A DNA stretch of 64,000 bases from Lytechinus variegatus (GCF_018143015.1 NC_054743.1:30901934-30965933); one strand, 5' to 3'. Counted from the stretch's first letter, positions 20,921-32,689 are shown. Made by a program: numbers and translations. Notes: generated by a model not told the origin, from the sequence alone.

Positions 20921-21227
20921 ATCCAATTACCAACTTGTCTACTATTACTTTGACTACTCAGTTCATCCAGTATGTACATGGTCTAATTATCATTTTGTCC
21001 ATTCACTATTTCATCTAATACTCAGTTGGTCTAATAGCCATTTATGGTCTAATTGGACGAAGTGTTAATTGAGCAAAATGAAATAGGTATTAGACTTATG
21101 AGACGAGATGGTCATAGATGAACTGGCACTTATACAAAGTGATAATTGGACCAAATGTTTGTTAGACAAAGTGTTGATGGATGGAATGGCATTAGACTAA
21201 ATGAAGGTGGACGAGTTGGCAATTTAC
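20921..21227. repeat. Palindromic array of GGTCTAATTACCA-like words
   Basis: The first half is made of words such as CCAATTACCAACTTGTCTAC, GTCTAATTATCATTTTGTCC and GGTCTAATAGCC. The second half carries the reverse complements (GATAATTGGACCAAATG, GGACGAGTTGGCAATT). The whole is thus an inverted repeat built of a degenerate roughly 20-base unit, a foldback or MITE-like structure. No protein is encoded. Confidence 0.65.
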
Positions 21228-22573
21228 CTCTTCAACAAGTGGTGTGATGTCACAAAGCCACTGGTTTAGTGTAAAATAAAAAACTGAATGGCAGGAAGGT
21301 ACCCGTATATATATCACCTTGATGGTTTATGCTTTTGGAACTCATAACTTTTTCAGACAGTCTTGTCGGCAGACTTCAATGACATCACACTATTTTCCAG
21401 CAAACTTACCATATTGTGAAATATATAAATCAGGTAATTTCTGACAATTTTTTTTTCTTTAAACATGCAAGGTAAAACAATACATTCATAGTATAATTTA
21501 CGTTGTTGTTCATGTTTCTAACGGTTAGAAACACAGGTTTAATGCATACACCCACCATAAATACCGACAACTACATTGAATATTCATACAAAATGCATTC
21601 TAATATAAACAAGCTATTTATGGAATATATGTATTTTACCAATGTATTGCACTGTGGGCAAACACGCACATTTCACAACCTCCATATACCATGATATATC
21701 ATTCATGTACGTGCACAGGATTCTGGGTAGGGCTATACATGTACAGTTTCAGAAATTATTAAATCACTTTTCTACTACGTTCCCATACGGAATGGTCAAA
21801 AATTATTTCCCACGCCGTACATCAGTTTTCTTCAACCCGTCAGTTTCGTATAGTTAAAAATCTTGTGATTACAAAAGGATCAACATTAACAGGATTACTG
21901 TATAATGTACAGTAATGATTCAGGCTACATTAATAGCAGTGATTTTTTTCCCCTTAAAATTTGGCACTCCTTATAAACTTTAAATATTTTACAATTTTGA
22001 ATACTCTTCATATATTTATGTTATAAAAAGAAAACCTATCTATATTCCAATTATTTTTAATGAGTAAGAATGATATTCACCTAATCATTCCACTTCAGTG
22101 AGCGGATTCAATTCACTACTTAGTCCGGGTTTATTTTGTAGATTGTAAAATTTCTATAGGATTCTCCTTCACACAAAAATAATTTGGTGGATGTTACACT
22201 GCACATTATACAATTAACACAACAGCCCAATGCAACAATGTATTTACAAACAATGGAAAATGTCACACTACCTAGTCTATCCAATATAGTATATTCCAAT
22301 TCTAGAAAAAAATAATTCAAAATTATATTCATTGTCACTGAAACTGGAAGAATGACATTCGGAAGGATTTCATGACATCATGAAAATCTTTTAAACATGA
22401 ATCAATTTTTCTATACTTTTTGAAAGAATCATAATGAAGCAAAGCTTTGCTTTATATTTTTAGAAATACAAATTCTTTTATAGGAAAGCCCATAAGTACA
22501 TGTCTATTACACATAATACATCTATATAAAAGCATTACCAAAGACGTCAGCTTCCACTATAAAATCAGAATGC
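21228..22573. other. Intergenic AT-rich stretch
   Basis: Read on both strands, this shows no gene or classified repeat. Short frames are present but without motifs. Confidence 0.4.
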
Positions 22574-23326
22574 TTAACCCTAAAAAGACTGGGGGGGGGG
22601 CTGATTCAGCCCCCCCTCGACATTTTTCGCGATAAATCAGCCGCGCAAAATTTTTTGACCGCGTCGCTCACTGACTTTTTACTTTCAAGTCTCGCGCAAC
22701 TTTTGAGACCAAAATTGTGACCCCCGGGTACGCGGTTCGGAAATTATGCAACATTTTGTAAGTGCATGCACACCCAAAATTACTCAAAAACGTGAATTTG
22801 TGTACAAATCCAATGCAAATAGTGTTTTTAACCAAAATTCATAAATGTATCATTATTTTTCCTTTTACTGCTTAAAATCAATTAATTTTATCTTTTTTAT
22901 GGTCAAAATAAAGTCCCCGACAATTTCCATTGAAAAAACAATAATTAAACAAAAAGTCGAAAAACAAAGAAATACATAAGAAATTTAGAAAACAATAGAA
23001 TACATCAGAAAATAAATGTGATGTTGAAATTTTTTTTTAATGAATTCGATCAGATGCCTATCTAGAGTATGTGATAGCATTTCAGGGGCATTATTTTATT
23101 AATTACAGCAAACATGATTTTACGCATAAATTAGCATAATTAATCAAACATGAGATTTTTGCAGAATTTGATGTTATAGTTTTGTAGATAATGCCATGGG
23201 TAACGCGTGTGCCATTTTTCGTCGCGATCGCGCAATCGACGGCCGAGATCATAAGGGGGGGGGCTGAATCAGCCCTCCCCCCCAGTCTTCTTAGGCATCG
23301 AAATAGCCCAGTCTATTTAGGGTTAA
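22574..23326. mobile_element. TTAA-flanked G/C-hairpin MITE, copy B (piggyBac-like)
   Basis: TTAACCCTAAAAAGACTGGG opens the element and TTTAGGGTTAA closes it, so CCCTAAA/TTTAGGG ends are flanked by TTAA on both sides. Just inside each end is a palindrome (GGGGCTGATTCAGCCCC; GGGGCTGAATCAGCCC). The interior contains TCGCGCAA and AAAGAAATACATAAGAA. It is 753 bases long and has no transposase. TTAA targeting and CCCTA ends are typical of piggyBac, but the G/C palindromes are unusual for that group. Confidence 0.7.
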
Positions 23327-24029
23327 ACCTCTTGTGAATATGTTTTGAACAAAATGAAATGTCGAAGTTGGAGTGTCCCTCCACTTACTAATTTATGTAG
23401 GAAAATGAGTCTATGAACTGTCTTTTCAAGTATTTTTGCTCCAATTCCTTTCGTTTGAGAAAATTACATTATCTTGATTACTGTTTGTGCTACAGCGTAT
23501 GTTTATAAATGAAATGGAGAACTTTCAGCTGCAGAAAATTTGCATTTAAGGGCAAATCGGGAATAACAAATGCAACTGCTATTCAGGCAATCAAAAGAGC
23601 CATCCAAGGACTTACAGGTTTTTTTCAACTTTAACCTTTGATAACTGGCCATATGATGCATACCATTTTATTTGCTTATGCAGGTGCAAAAATCTTTTAA
23701 ACTTTGGTGAAAGCATAAATGGTTCATCCAATAAAAAAGTTGATCTTGATGCAAGCAGTATTATTTCAAGCACATTGATGGAAATAAATTGAGTATAACA
23801 GGAAATGCATGATATCACCAAATATCGGACAACATGGACTGACTGCATATCTTTGTTTCCTGTAGCTATTTTGTTGCCTTTATAGTTCTGGTTTGTTGTT
23901 CTATCTGAAGATAATATGCCCAAAGCATAAGAATTTGGGTGATTCCATGCATGTTCATACAGGACGCTGACAATTTATGGTCTCTAAGCTGAATGCCTGA
24001 GCAACAAACCTTTCTTTTTTTGTCAATGA
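23327..24029. other. Intergenic stretch between MITE copies B and C
   Basis: No feature is recognised beyond AT-rich non-coding sequence. Confidence 0.4.
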
Positions 24030-24700
24030 TTAACCCTAATTCTCCGGGGGGGGGGGGCATAATGGCCCCCCCCTCAACAATTTTCGCGATATATCTGCTG
24101 CGCGAAATTTTTTCACCTCGCAGCTCACTGACTTTTTACATTCAAGTCTCGCGCAAATTTTGAGACCAAAGTTGTGACGCCCGGGTACGCGGTTACGACA
24201 TTACGCAACATTATGCAAGTGCATGTCAGACCCAAAATTGCTCATAAACGTGATTTCATGTACAAATCCAATGCAAATTGCGTATTTAGCCAAAATTCAT
24301 AAATGTATCATTATTTCTACTTTTACTGATTAAACTTAATTAATTTTGCCTTGTTTATGATCAGAATTATGTCGAACAATTTCCAGTGAAAAAACAATAA
24401 AAAACAAAAAGTAAAAAAACAAAGAAATACATAAGAAATTCATAAAACAATAAAATACATAAGAAATTTATTTCCAAACCAAAGTTTTTTTGAATTACGA
24501 TTGTTAAGAATGCTACAAAGAAAATTTTTACCCAAAATTAGCATTCTAGGAGCTTTATTTAGTGAATTAGATCAAAAAGTATGATTTATGCATAAATTAG
24601 CATAATTAATTCATATAAAATAAAATCTCATTATTTTGGAAAATTTTACCATACAGCCTTGTAGACAAGAATCAAAATACCCCAGGAGATTTAGGGTTAA
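24030..24700. mobile_element. TTAA-flanked G/C-hairpin MITE, copy C (piggyBac-like)
   Basis: TTAACCCTAATTCTCCGGGG to GGAGATTTAGGGTTAA, same orientation as copy B and sharing its interior (TTTTCGCGATA, CAAGTCTCGCGCAAA, AAAGAAATACATAAGAA). The left G/C palindrome is GGGGCATAATGGCCCC; the right one is lost. 671 bases, non-coding. Confidence 0.7.
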
Positions 24701-26659
24701 GTTAATGCAGGTAGTGATGTGAAAAACTGATAACCAACAAAAAATGTTTGAGTACGGGTGAATTAAAGGTGAAAATGTTGTGTATACGACACTCAACATT
24801 TTCACCCCTAATTCATCAATGGAAAACATTTTTTTTTTTTTTTACATGACTACCCATTAGTACTTGAATATTACCACAAAACAAATTGAAGTTCCTTTTT
24901 TTGTTTGAACAGGAGGTTGAAAATGTGGTGAAAATGGCTGATTTTTCTAGCATGGGATCACCCAGTTTGAAGATATGTAAGCTTTACAGAAAGTTACTAA
25001 CACCCTTTAATGTCTTGTTTAAGGTTGGAGCAAAAAGACTATCACACAAAAAAGATAAAATATATAAAATGCTAGTAATTAACTAGCATACAGAAGTATA
25101 CATGAAATTCATTAGCCACCACTTTAAACATGAAATCTCACCATTACCGATCATTTTTGACATGAAATAACCAAAGATTATCATAATGAAAGATTGATAC
25201 AACTACAATACATGTAGAAATGTACTTTACAATTGTAATGCATTCACTTTTTTTACTACAAAAATAATGAAACACTGCAGTGTTTTGATCAAATATGCTG
25301 TACATTTCTAAGAAGCCTCTTGAAAAGGATTTCTTACACAAAAAGCATATGAATACACAAATCAAAGATATTCCAAAAGAAAAAAAAATTATCAAGGCTT
25401 TAATGGGCATGACAGAACAGCAATGCTAAAAATGTGGATATATGGACGGTATTAAAATTGATATGACGATGATGGTGATGCTGATGATGATGATGGTGAT
25501 GAAGATGATAAACAGAATTTGTACAGTGCCATTTTCTATATATATAAAAAAAATTCAAAGGTGCTGTATGCGAAAGAAACTGAAGCAATTCCAGAATTAC
25601 ATACTTTTGAGCTTCACTTATTCCTAACAAATAAAACATGTATATTTGCTGTACATACACATATTTCTTTTTAATTTGCAGGGTAGAGTCCGTCTACTAG
25701 GAATTGTTTAACAATGAAGGTTTTTTTTTCTTACATCAACTCCAAAATATCACTTTGAAACCAATACCAAAACATCATATTGCCCATTCTTATTTCTACA
25801 TTTATTAAAGCAGCACATAAACATATTCTTATACCAATACACTTACTGGACCATTTTTTGCATTCCTATTTCCATTATGATTTAATATAAATTGCGGCCT
25901 TTGTTGCGTAGAAATTATATTTCAAATCAAGGCACAAAATGATACAAGTGTAAAAGAGTTGAAAGAAAATCTAAAGTGGTATTTTGAGTTAGCTCCATAC
26001 AGTATAATCATAAAATGAGGTAAAACTTTAAAAATAATTCTTAAAAACTTTGAATGCAATTGATGTAGCTCTCTGAGCTGTGTGATTTAAAATCATCCCT
26101 TTTCAAACAAAGTAATAAATAAAATGATCTGTTTGGCAAAAAAAAAAAATCTCTAGACATCGAGTTGCAGGTAACTATAATAAATGAATAAATAAGAAAC
26201 ATAATATTTCATCATTAAATGAGATATTACAATTTGATAAAGAATAGTCTGTTTTCTTAAAATGTCTATGGTACTTTGACCTTTTGATAGAATCTAATAA
26301 TCCGTCCCCTACCTGACTACATTGATAAAAAGTTAAATTACTTTCATAATCAGATTTCTTATTTTTCCCCTATTAATACACAGACCTGAAAAAACACTTG
26401 CCAATACTTACTAGGAAATCCACAATCAATTGTGGCTCAGTCAACAATTTTTCAACACATAAAACTAGCATTATTAGAATGATTTCAAATATATTATAAA
26501 GCTTTGCAATGATCTCCATACTAAATTCTACAATGAGTTTGACCATAAGCCCCTTGCACTGTAGATGACTGGAATGACATCCTGGTTGATAACAGTTCAA
26601 GGAATACACACAAGATATGTCTCAGTCTTCCATGTCCACCCAACAATTGCCAGCAGAAT
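24701..26659 (-). other. GOPC 3' flank, probable 3' UTR at its right end
   Basis: The bases just left of the GOPC stop codon (26660) should be 3' UTR. A minus-strand AATAAA (TTTATT on plus, 25801-25806) is one possible polyadenylation signal. There is a GATGATG microsatellite at about 25464-25506. The rest is AT-rich with no other gene. Confidence 0.35.
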
Positions 26660-27272
26660 CTAGCCAGAGAAGACATGTTCACTGCCATCCTCTTCGCTAT
26701 ACCCACCAAATGTCTGGATGGCATGCGCAGCCATGGTGCCAACGTTCATCATGGGCGAATTGGTGGTCCCAGTGGATTTGCCAGAGCCATCATTTGAAGG
26801 ACTGGTTGGTGTATTTGGACCTTCCGATGCTGCACTTGTTGCAGACTGTGCAGACATCGCTGGAGATGCCTCCGAAGACTTTACCCGTTCTGCTTCTGGC
26901 ACACTCGACATCTCCTTTTCTCCATCCTGCGTGGTGGCTGTTGTAGGAGTTGAAGGTGATGAAACCTCCGGCTGCTTTAGTGGCGTTAAAGGAACGTCCT
27001 TAGCGTTCTCTTCAGGAGTTCCTGAGGGAGGACTCGATACTTGAGGTGGCTTCCCTGGAGATGAACCTTGATCCTGTTGGACAATCTCCTGGTGTTGATC
27101 AGATGTTGGTGCATTTGTGGCTACTGTGGATGAGGTGGAGGTATTGGTGCTAGCATCCTGCCTGGGCCCAGCGTGAGGTGTCCTCTGCGGTGTCTTGTTG
27201 ACTGCACCTTGCTGTTGAGGGAGCTTCTCATCTTGTCCATTCGGTATCGTCTCCTCGGAAGCTGATCTGTAT
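26660..27272 (-). CDS. GOPC: GOPC, last coding exon (Ser/Thr/Pro-rich tail)
   Basis: This encodes residues 242-445 of the visible protein (partial numbering from the exon at 63140). The acceptor is CTCAGCAG|ATACAG; its first base completes an Arg codon begun in the previous exon, giving NGYRYRSASEE, comparable with SGHRYRLYLDE in human GOPC. Beyond that the sequence is low complexity, rich in Ser, Thr, Pro and Gln (TNTSTSSTVATNAPTS, PPSGTPEENA), ending GGYSEEDGSEHVFSG. Vertebrate GOPC also has a weakly conserved tail after its PDZ domain, but only about 80 residues, so this one is much longer. It is likely disordered; no domain was recognised. Confidence 0.85.
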
Positions 27273-28203
27273 CTGCTGAGGAAATGGGAGATGAGTATAA
27301 ATCCCTTGTAGAAAATCAATAATGCAGATTAAGAATGGTTGCCTCATGAAACCTGGAGACACAGGAGTTTATAGTTGTACAATTCCAGAACAAAAAACAC
27401 TACATTTTCCAGGATTGATTCATTACATGTACATGTACATGCAGTTTCAGTACTAGACAGACCAAATACTAGTCCGTGTATTTCTGGTTCCCTGACACTT
27501 GCTCCAGCGACTATTGCTTCACTATACATTCCACACACTATTATCGTATGACTACATGTACCTTCAACCCTGGAGTTAACATTATACCCTATCCCAAACC
27601 CAACCCTAAACCTTATATATATATAAAACCCTATTGCAACCCTTCTAGGCCTATCCACTTTTTACATCATATCTTGACACTTCATAACATGTGACATCAA
27701 CGGCCAAAAATTTGGAAGCTGTATTGCCTAATTGCTTTTTCCCAGAGTCTACAGCCACTTTTTAATCGGTACAACTACAAGTGAGATCCAAAGTAATCAC
27801 TTTAAAAAGAAAAACACAGCGAGTAATGTTGGTATTGAGTCCATCTTTGTTGATCAATCTCTCAGGATTAACGTGAAGGAGTGACATTAAAAACAAGAAG
27901 GATACTTGTGTGCATCTAACACCCCTTTCAAACTGGCCTCTTCATTTTTCCCAAGTGAACTTTGCCAGTAAACTTCTCTGGCACGCATTCCATACTTCCC
28001 CAGTGAAGAAAAAATGCACCCTTTCGCACTGACATCTCTTCGGCACAGTATGAAAGGGGTATAATATGAAACTCTCAAATTGTCTTCACTTTCCCCTCAC
28101 AACGTAATTAACCTGTTAGATACAGCTTTATAGAGGTGCCACTCGGTTCCCGTAGCCAATGGGTTATTATTTCACGCCACAGTATGTATATCACAGATCA
28201 TAC

Positions 28204-28331
28204 CTGTACCCATTCTCCATGAAAGCTTCCTCATCATCTTCATACTCCTCGTCATCGTCATCATCATCTTCGTCATCGTCGCTGTCTGAATCTGGAGCCA
28301 CAAACTGGACCTTGAGCTTGATCTCGCCATC
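28204..28331 (-). CDS. GOPC: GOPC exon: end of PDZ and Asp/Glu-rich stretch
   Basis: Residues 200-241 plus two bases of codon 242. The acceptor is AATCATAG|GATGGC and the donor TACAG|GTATGA. DGEIKLKVQFVAP is the last PDZ strand (human RGEIEFEVVYVAPE). It is followed by a run of Asp and Glu coded by a GAT/GAC/GAG microsatellite (about 28220-28290), then AFMENGY. Human GOPC has a shorter acidic patch (VDSDDENVEYEDE) at the same place, so the run looks like an expansion of an existing feature. Serine-rich frames on the other strand are shadows. Confidence 0.92.
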
Positions 28332-28462
28332 CTATGATTAAAACAAAAAAGATTATGGAGTAGAAAGAATGAACAAGTGGAGCGCCTCTGGCAGTCTCAC
28401 CTGCGATTCAATATAGCAGCAGAGCTCACTTTGCAAATTGCTATAGAATAATTATTCATATA

Positions 28463-28541
28463 GGCCGAGATCTCAGGGGGGGATGAATCAGCCCCCCCCC
28501 CCTTGTGAGATGTCTCCAAATAACCGCCTTTTTAGGGTTAA
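28463..28541. mobile_element. Fragment of TTAA/G-C-hairpin MITE, copy D
   Basis: GGCCGAGATCTCAGGGGGG, a GATGAATCAGCCCC palindrome and TTTTTAGGGTTAA match the right end of copy B (GGCCGAGATCATAAGGGGG to TTTAGGGTTAA). Only the right terminal 80 bases are present. It lies in a GOPC intron. Confidence 0.6.
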
Positions 28542-29168
28542 ATTACTATGAAAACTTGAAGGAAATTTACAATTTACCGCATTTTATGTAAAGCCTATTA
28601 AGTTGAATCTTCTCTGAATCACCTTTGAACAATGAAAACAAATCAGTTTGCTTGAATACATTGGTAAGCTCTAAATCAAAACAAATCCAATAGTCACTTG
28701 ATAATTGATATAGTGCATTAATCCTTGAACATTCTCCTCCAGGCAAAGTGGGTGAGGGCCATTAAATGGTAATGAACAAGCAGAAAATGTTGTCTCTCAG
28801 TGCTTAACTAAAGTTGTGTTATTAGTTTCTTATGATGTTACGGTAGTTTTGTGGTGCTAGACTTCAAATGAAAATAATGGCAGGGGTTTTATAATGGTTA
28901 TAATATATAGGGAAAATTTGCATATTGTGATCAAGCAACAGAAAAATTTGCATATTGTGATCAAGCAACAGAAAACCTTGCACTTATTGGGCATCATATC
29001 AAGTAAAGATCAAAGGTGTCTGTAAAAATCATTAACAGCATGCTCCATAAAGAGCTCCTCAGAACCCAATCTGCCAAATAGTTGCAATGAATTAAATCAA
29101 ACTTAAATTTGATTAATCTACAAGATTCCCATCATTCAACTAAAAAATTAAGTGTGAGACAGGGACCA

Positions 29169-29296
29169 GGGGCCCGTTCCACAAAACTTGTAAACACACA
29201 TTTGCAATAAAAAGTTAAAAGCTACTGAAATCCTCCAATCTGATTGGCTGATGCTAAATTTGTTATACTGTAACAAATCTTTATGAAACAGGGCCC
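29169..29296. mobile_element. Short MITE with GGGGCCCGTT ends
   Basis: GGGGCCCGTTCCACAAAA (left) and TTTATGAAACAGGGCCCC (right) are inverted repeats around about 90 bases. A related copy lies at 47028-47163 (TTTCATAAAACTTGTTACAA to TTATGAGACGGGACCC). It is non-coding, sitting just downstream of a GOPC splice donor. Confidence 0.6.
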
Positions 29297-29311
29297 CGGT
29301 CTTGGATATAC

Positions 29312-29476
29312 CTGTTGTGAGAGTATGTCTACAGCATCAGCATGCTTCATGTCCAGGAGATTGATCCCGTTGACAGATAGGATGGCATCACCTACGTACA
29401 GCTCTTGGCACCTGTCGGCAGGGAGGTTGGGATGTATCTCAGAGATGAGGATGGGAACACCGTGTTCCTTACCACC
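29312..29476 (-). CDS. GOPC: GOPC exon: core of PDZ domain
   Basis: Residues 145-199, an exact 55 codons. The acceptor is CCCTACAG|GGTGGT and the donor CAACAG|GTATAT, both phase 0. [20 protein letters not shown] is almost identical to the human GOPC PDZ ([20 protein letters not shown]), followed by [17 protein letters not shown] and [11 protein letters not shown]. The PDZ domain of GOPC binds C-terminal tails of membrane proteins such as CFTR and steers their Golgi and lysosomal sorting (established in vertebrates). The His in HADAVDIL sits at the start of helix B, where class I PDZ domains have it. Confidence 0.96.
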
Positions 29477-30120
29477 CTGTAGGGAAAGAAGATGGAAGGG
29501 GAAATATAAGTACATGATTTTTTTATTGCATCATGAAGCCTCTTTCAGGTATGATGCCCGGGTATGAGCAAAAGATCAGCAACAGCTTTCAAAGTGTCTA
29601 GACATCTTGGGACTCATCTCTCCAACTTATGATGCTTAGAGGGATACCTTGCATCATACAATTCAAGTTTCAAACTATTAGTATCACTGAAGGCGATTAC
29701 ACCCCAGCCATGATATGACGATGGTTCTAATAATATGCCATTACCATGGCAAGGCTGTTTTGTAAACATCAAATTACTGCATTTTGAATCAGTCTTTCCT
29801 GTTGGACCAATGTGGGTGCCAAATCAAATGAGCAATGGCCATCAGCAGTTCCATAACGTACCATTCCCATGGCTATGTAGTTTCTGAAACATTTGAAAAG
29901 TATGTCTTACACGTATTCACTAAAGGAAAAATGTGGGTGCCAGGTCTCATGAAAATAGAAAATGGGCATTGGGAAAAACTTAAGGGGTAATTTGACCTGC
30001 AACATTTGCAACATATGACTACGCTTACTTATTCTAGTTATTCCTGTCCATGAATGTAGTCACAAAGACAAACACACAGCTTTGTACATTGAATATTTCA
30101 ATATGATGAAAAAAATTATG

Positions 30121-30555
30121 TTAAGGCCACTACACACGTTATGACCTGACTGGTCTGCGACTGAGTGAGGGGTGATGAATCGCAAGGTAGTCATAAGCCT
30201 CGACACCGCAAACCTTACGGTCCGACTACTATGCTGTCTGAGACTCACGAATGTGCCTTTTGCTTTTTGACAAAGCAACTGAGAAAATGACGCTTACTAC
30301 TGCATATGCAACGTGCATTGCATATCATGTACGCAGCGGTATTCTGTTGTATGATTGGCTGGAAGATGGATTGAGCTGCGATCTAGTTGTCAAGACTAAA
30401 CATGTCAGATCCTTACGATTTTCCTTGCGATTTTTCTATGACAATTTGCGATTTGTCTATGAGGGTCTGCGACCCTCAAGCTGACAAGAGCTGTGCCATC
30501 ACATCTTCCCTCACTCAGTCGCGAGCCAGTCGTAGACCAGTCGGGTCATAAGGTA
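30121..30555. mobile_element. MITE with TTATGACC...GACTGAGTGAGG ends
   Basis: Left end GTTATGACCTGACTGGTCTG plus GCGACTGAGTGAGG and right end CCTCACTCAGTCGCGAGCCA to GACCAGTCGGGTCATAAGG are inverted over about 45 bases. The start AAGGCCACTACACACGTTA is echoed at 61295-61327 and 63640. 435 bases, non-coding, in a GOPC intron. Confidence 0.65.
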
Positions 30556-30582
30556 GATGTTCTTAGTAATAACTGTACATAC

Positions 30583-30672
30583 CGTAATAGACATCCCTAG
30601 GCCTTCCTCAGGTTCTTTAACCAATGTGACAGTTCTTATATCACCAACACCTCGATTGTTGATAGCAGCTTC
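30583..30672 (-). CDS. GOPC: GOPC exon: start of PDZ domain
   Basis: Residues 115-144, 30 codons. The acceptor is TCATACAG|GAAGCT and the donor ATTACG|GTATGT. RGVGDIRTVTLVKEPEEGLG followed by MSIT aligns with [24 protein letters not shown] of human GOPC. GLGMSI (138-143) is the carboxylate-binding loop (GLGF type) that cradles ligand C-termini. The intron that splits the PDZ falls right after this loop. Confidence 0.95.
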
Positions 30673-30735
30673 CTGTATGAAAACAAAGTGATTTATAAGC
30701 ATGTCAAATAGATGTAACAAGTGCAAGTGACAACA

Positions 30736-31659
30736 GGGGCCTGTTTCACTAAACAGTACTTAGTGTAACGGGACTTAGTGTCGCTGCGATGCGTCATACA
30801 CTAAGACCGGTCTTACTGACGTCCTGTTGGTGCGTCAGTTCCACTAAACTGTTCTTTACTAAGTCCTGTGTGCGACGCGTCTTCAACAATAAAACGTCTG
30901 GATTTTGAGTCTACGAAGCATAATTTTGTGTCCTTCGACCTTGTGTGAAGATAAAAAGTAGTAATTTCCCACAAGTTTTCGTCTGCATCGTCTGCCACTA
31001 AAAAGTGAGAGGAGGAATTATTATGTCACTTAAACATAATTTTGACTACGGTACCATACTGTAGGAGGATAATGGGGAAGGTATGGTATTAACCTTTTTC
31101 ATAAGACAAAATAGAAGTAAAATATTGAAAGTAAAATGTATGCAGTGGAAGTTGTATTTGATACCTCGACGAAAACAAAAGATTAACCAAAATTTTACCT
31201 TTTTGTTTTTTCTCAAGGGAGGAGGGGGGGGGGGTTGAGTACAAAAAATAGTGTTCATTACCCCCTCTCTCTACTATAAACATATTTGGTAGTGTACAGA
31301 CAGGCAATGACATGATGTTGGGCAATTCATAAAAATAAATTAATAACAATATGCATTCGCCTCAAAAAAAATTAGGAAATGCCTAGAAAAAGAAGCAAGG
31401 ACTTGCAAAGGGTCGAAATCGAAGCGCTCCCAGTTTCTGGCCACTAGGAAACATGACATTACACTAAGAACAGTTCCTACGTCTCGTCTCGACAAGACGT
31501 AGGCTACGCTTTGTATGCAACTTAGTTAAATGGGTACTAAGTACGGTACGCGTCTTAGTGGTCTTTGTGAAACTCCCGCTAAGATGCATCTTACACTAAG
31601 TCCTATAACCGGACTTATGGATGCTTAAGACGCATCTTAGCGCTTAGTGATACAGGCCA
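30736..31659. mobile_element. 0.9-kb element with ACTTAGTG-rich inverted ends
   Basis: The left end GGGGCCTGTTTCACTAAACA and the right end CTTAGTGATACAGGCC are inverted. Both flanks contain many TTACACTAAG/CTTAGTGTAA and GACGCATCTTAG words, making long subterminal inverted repeats. The interior carries no transposase. It fills much of the GOPC intron between 30673 and 31988. Confidence 0.6.
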
Positions 31660-31988
31660 CAGATATCATTGCTTATTTCCACATACAAGACAGCATACAG
31701 TACATGCATTTGTAAAAAACTGTTTTGGGGGATGAATGTGAAATTATCAATGCAATAAACTAGTCAACCATATTACGTTGTCTTTATTAAAATTCCTTCA
31801 TTAATGACTAAAAAATAAAAAATAAATACCAATGAGGATAGGGATATGGATTCCATAAACTTGTGAATGTAATATGGTTCGAAATGCTGAGAGACTACAT
31901 GTACATGTATTTTTTTTATAACATTACTCGCCCCCACCCCCCTTAAAAAAAATGAGACGAACACTAATATCAGATAACCACTACTCAC

Positions 31989-32154
31989 ATGACCCTCAGG
32001 TTGTGGCACGTGCCTCCTGGTTGCACGGCGCCCTCTACAGGCTCGTATCACCGTCTTGTGTCTGTGAAGATGGATTTCAGCCTCGAGTTGGTTCCACAGC
32101 TTATCATGTTCTGGTCCTCGGAGATCTCGGCCTAAGAGCTGAATCTGTTGGATC
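31989..32154 (-). CDS. GOPC: GOPC exon: linker after coiled coil
   Basis: The first base completes Arg59 (LAGR), followed by residues 60-114. The acceptor is TTTGACAG|GATCC and the donor [52 protein letters not shown] and GR match human GOPC almost residue for residue ([39 protein letters not shown]). Conservation stops in [13 protein letters not shown], as it does in the human linker. This region continues the helical part that binds Golgi and Rho-type partners in vertebrates. Confidence 0.95.
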
Positions 32155-32230
32155 CTGTCAAATGGAGTGAGATGAAATGATTATTGGGATATTCAAAAAG
32201 CACCATGATCGAATAATCTTTAGAACAAAT

Positions 32231-32480
32231 CAATCCATGGCATAATTTCCTTCAGCAAGTAATTCATCCACATGAACTGCACTCAACCCAGGTGAAGTGA
32301 ATGGGTACACGTACAATGTACCTGGCAGGAATTTATTCCATGAAATGCCACCGCGCTGTAAAAGGCTGCAGGGCTAAAGCCAGGGTAATAAAATCCAAGT
32401 TCTTTGGAAGTGCATAGGGATGTTATGACATGTGATATGTGCTATACCAGAAATGCGTTATTACTATTATTATTATTAGT
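32231..32480 (+). mobile_element. SINE-like dispersed repeat, copy 2
   Basis: CCATGGCATAATTTCCTTCA, CAACCCAGGTGAAGTGAATG and CTGGCAGGAATTTATTCC through GCTAAAGCCAGGGTAATA match the block at 1922-2152. It ends with ATTACTATTATTATTATTA, a simple-repeat tail as in many SINEs. It lies about 80 bases upstream of the GOPC exon acceptor. Confidence 0.55.
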
Positions 32481-32689
32481 CCTTGATACACTCTTTATGC
32501 AGTATACATGTGCATGTACCTGAAGAGCTTGGCAAAAGAAATATTAAAGTATAAGAAAAGACAGGACATCACTTCCGTAGGTCATACACATGCACATAAT
32601 ACAAGTTACACCTGTATGTCCTATTTGGTCAGAATGTATAATACTGATCATTAAGAAGTAATATATTTTCATAGCCCCCAAAATGCTGT

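Noticed and set aside
25442-25660. Poly-Met/Asp and poly-His frames
   Set aside because: Translation of a GATGATG microsatellite.
28159-28341. Plus-strand poly-serine frame
   Set aside because: It is the antisense shadow of the Asp-coding GOPC exon.
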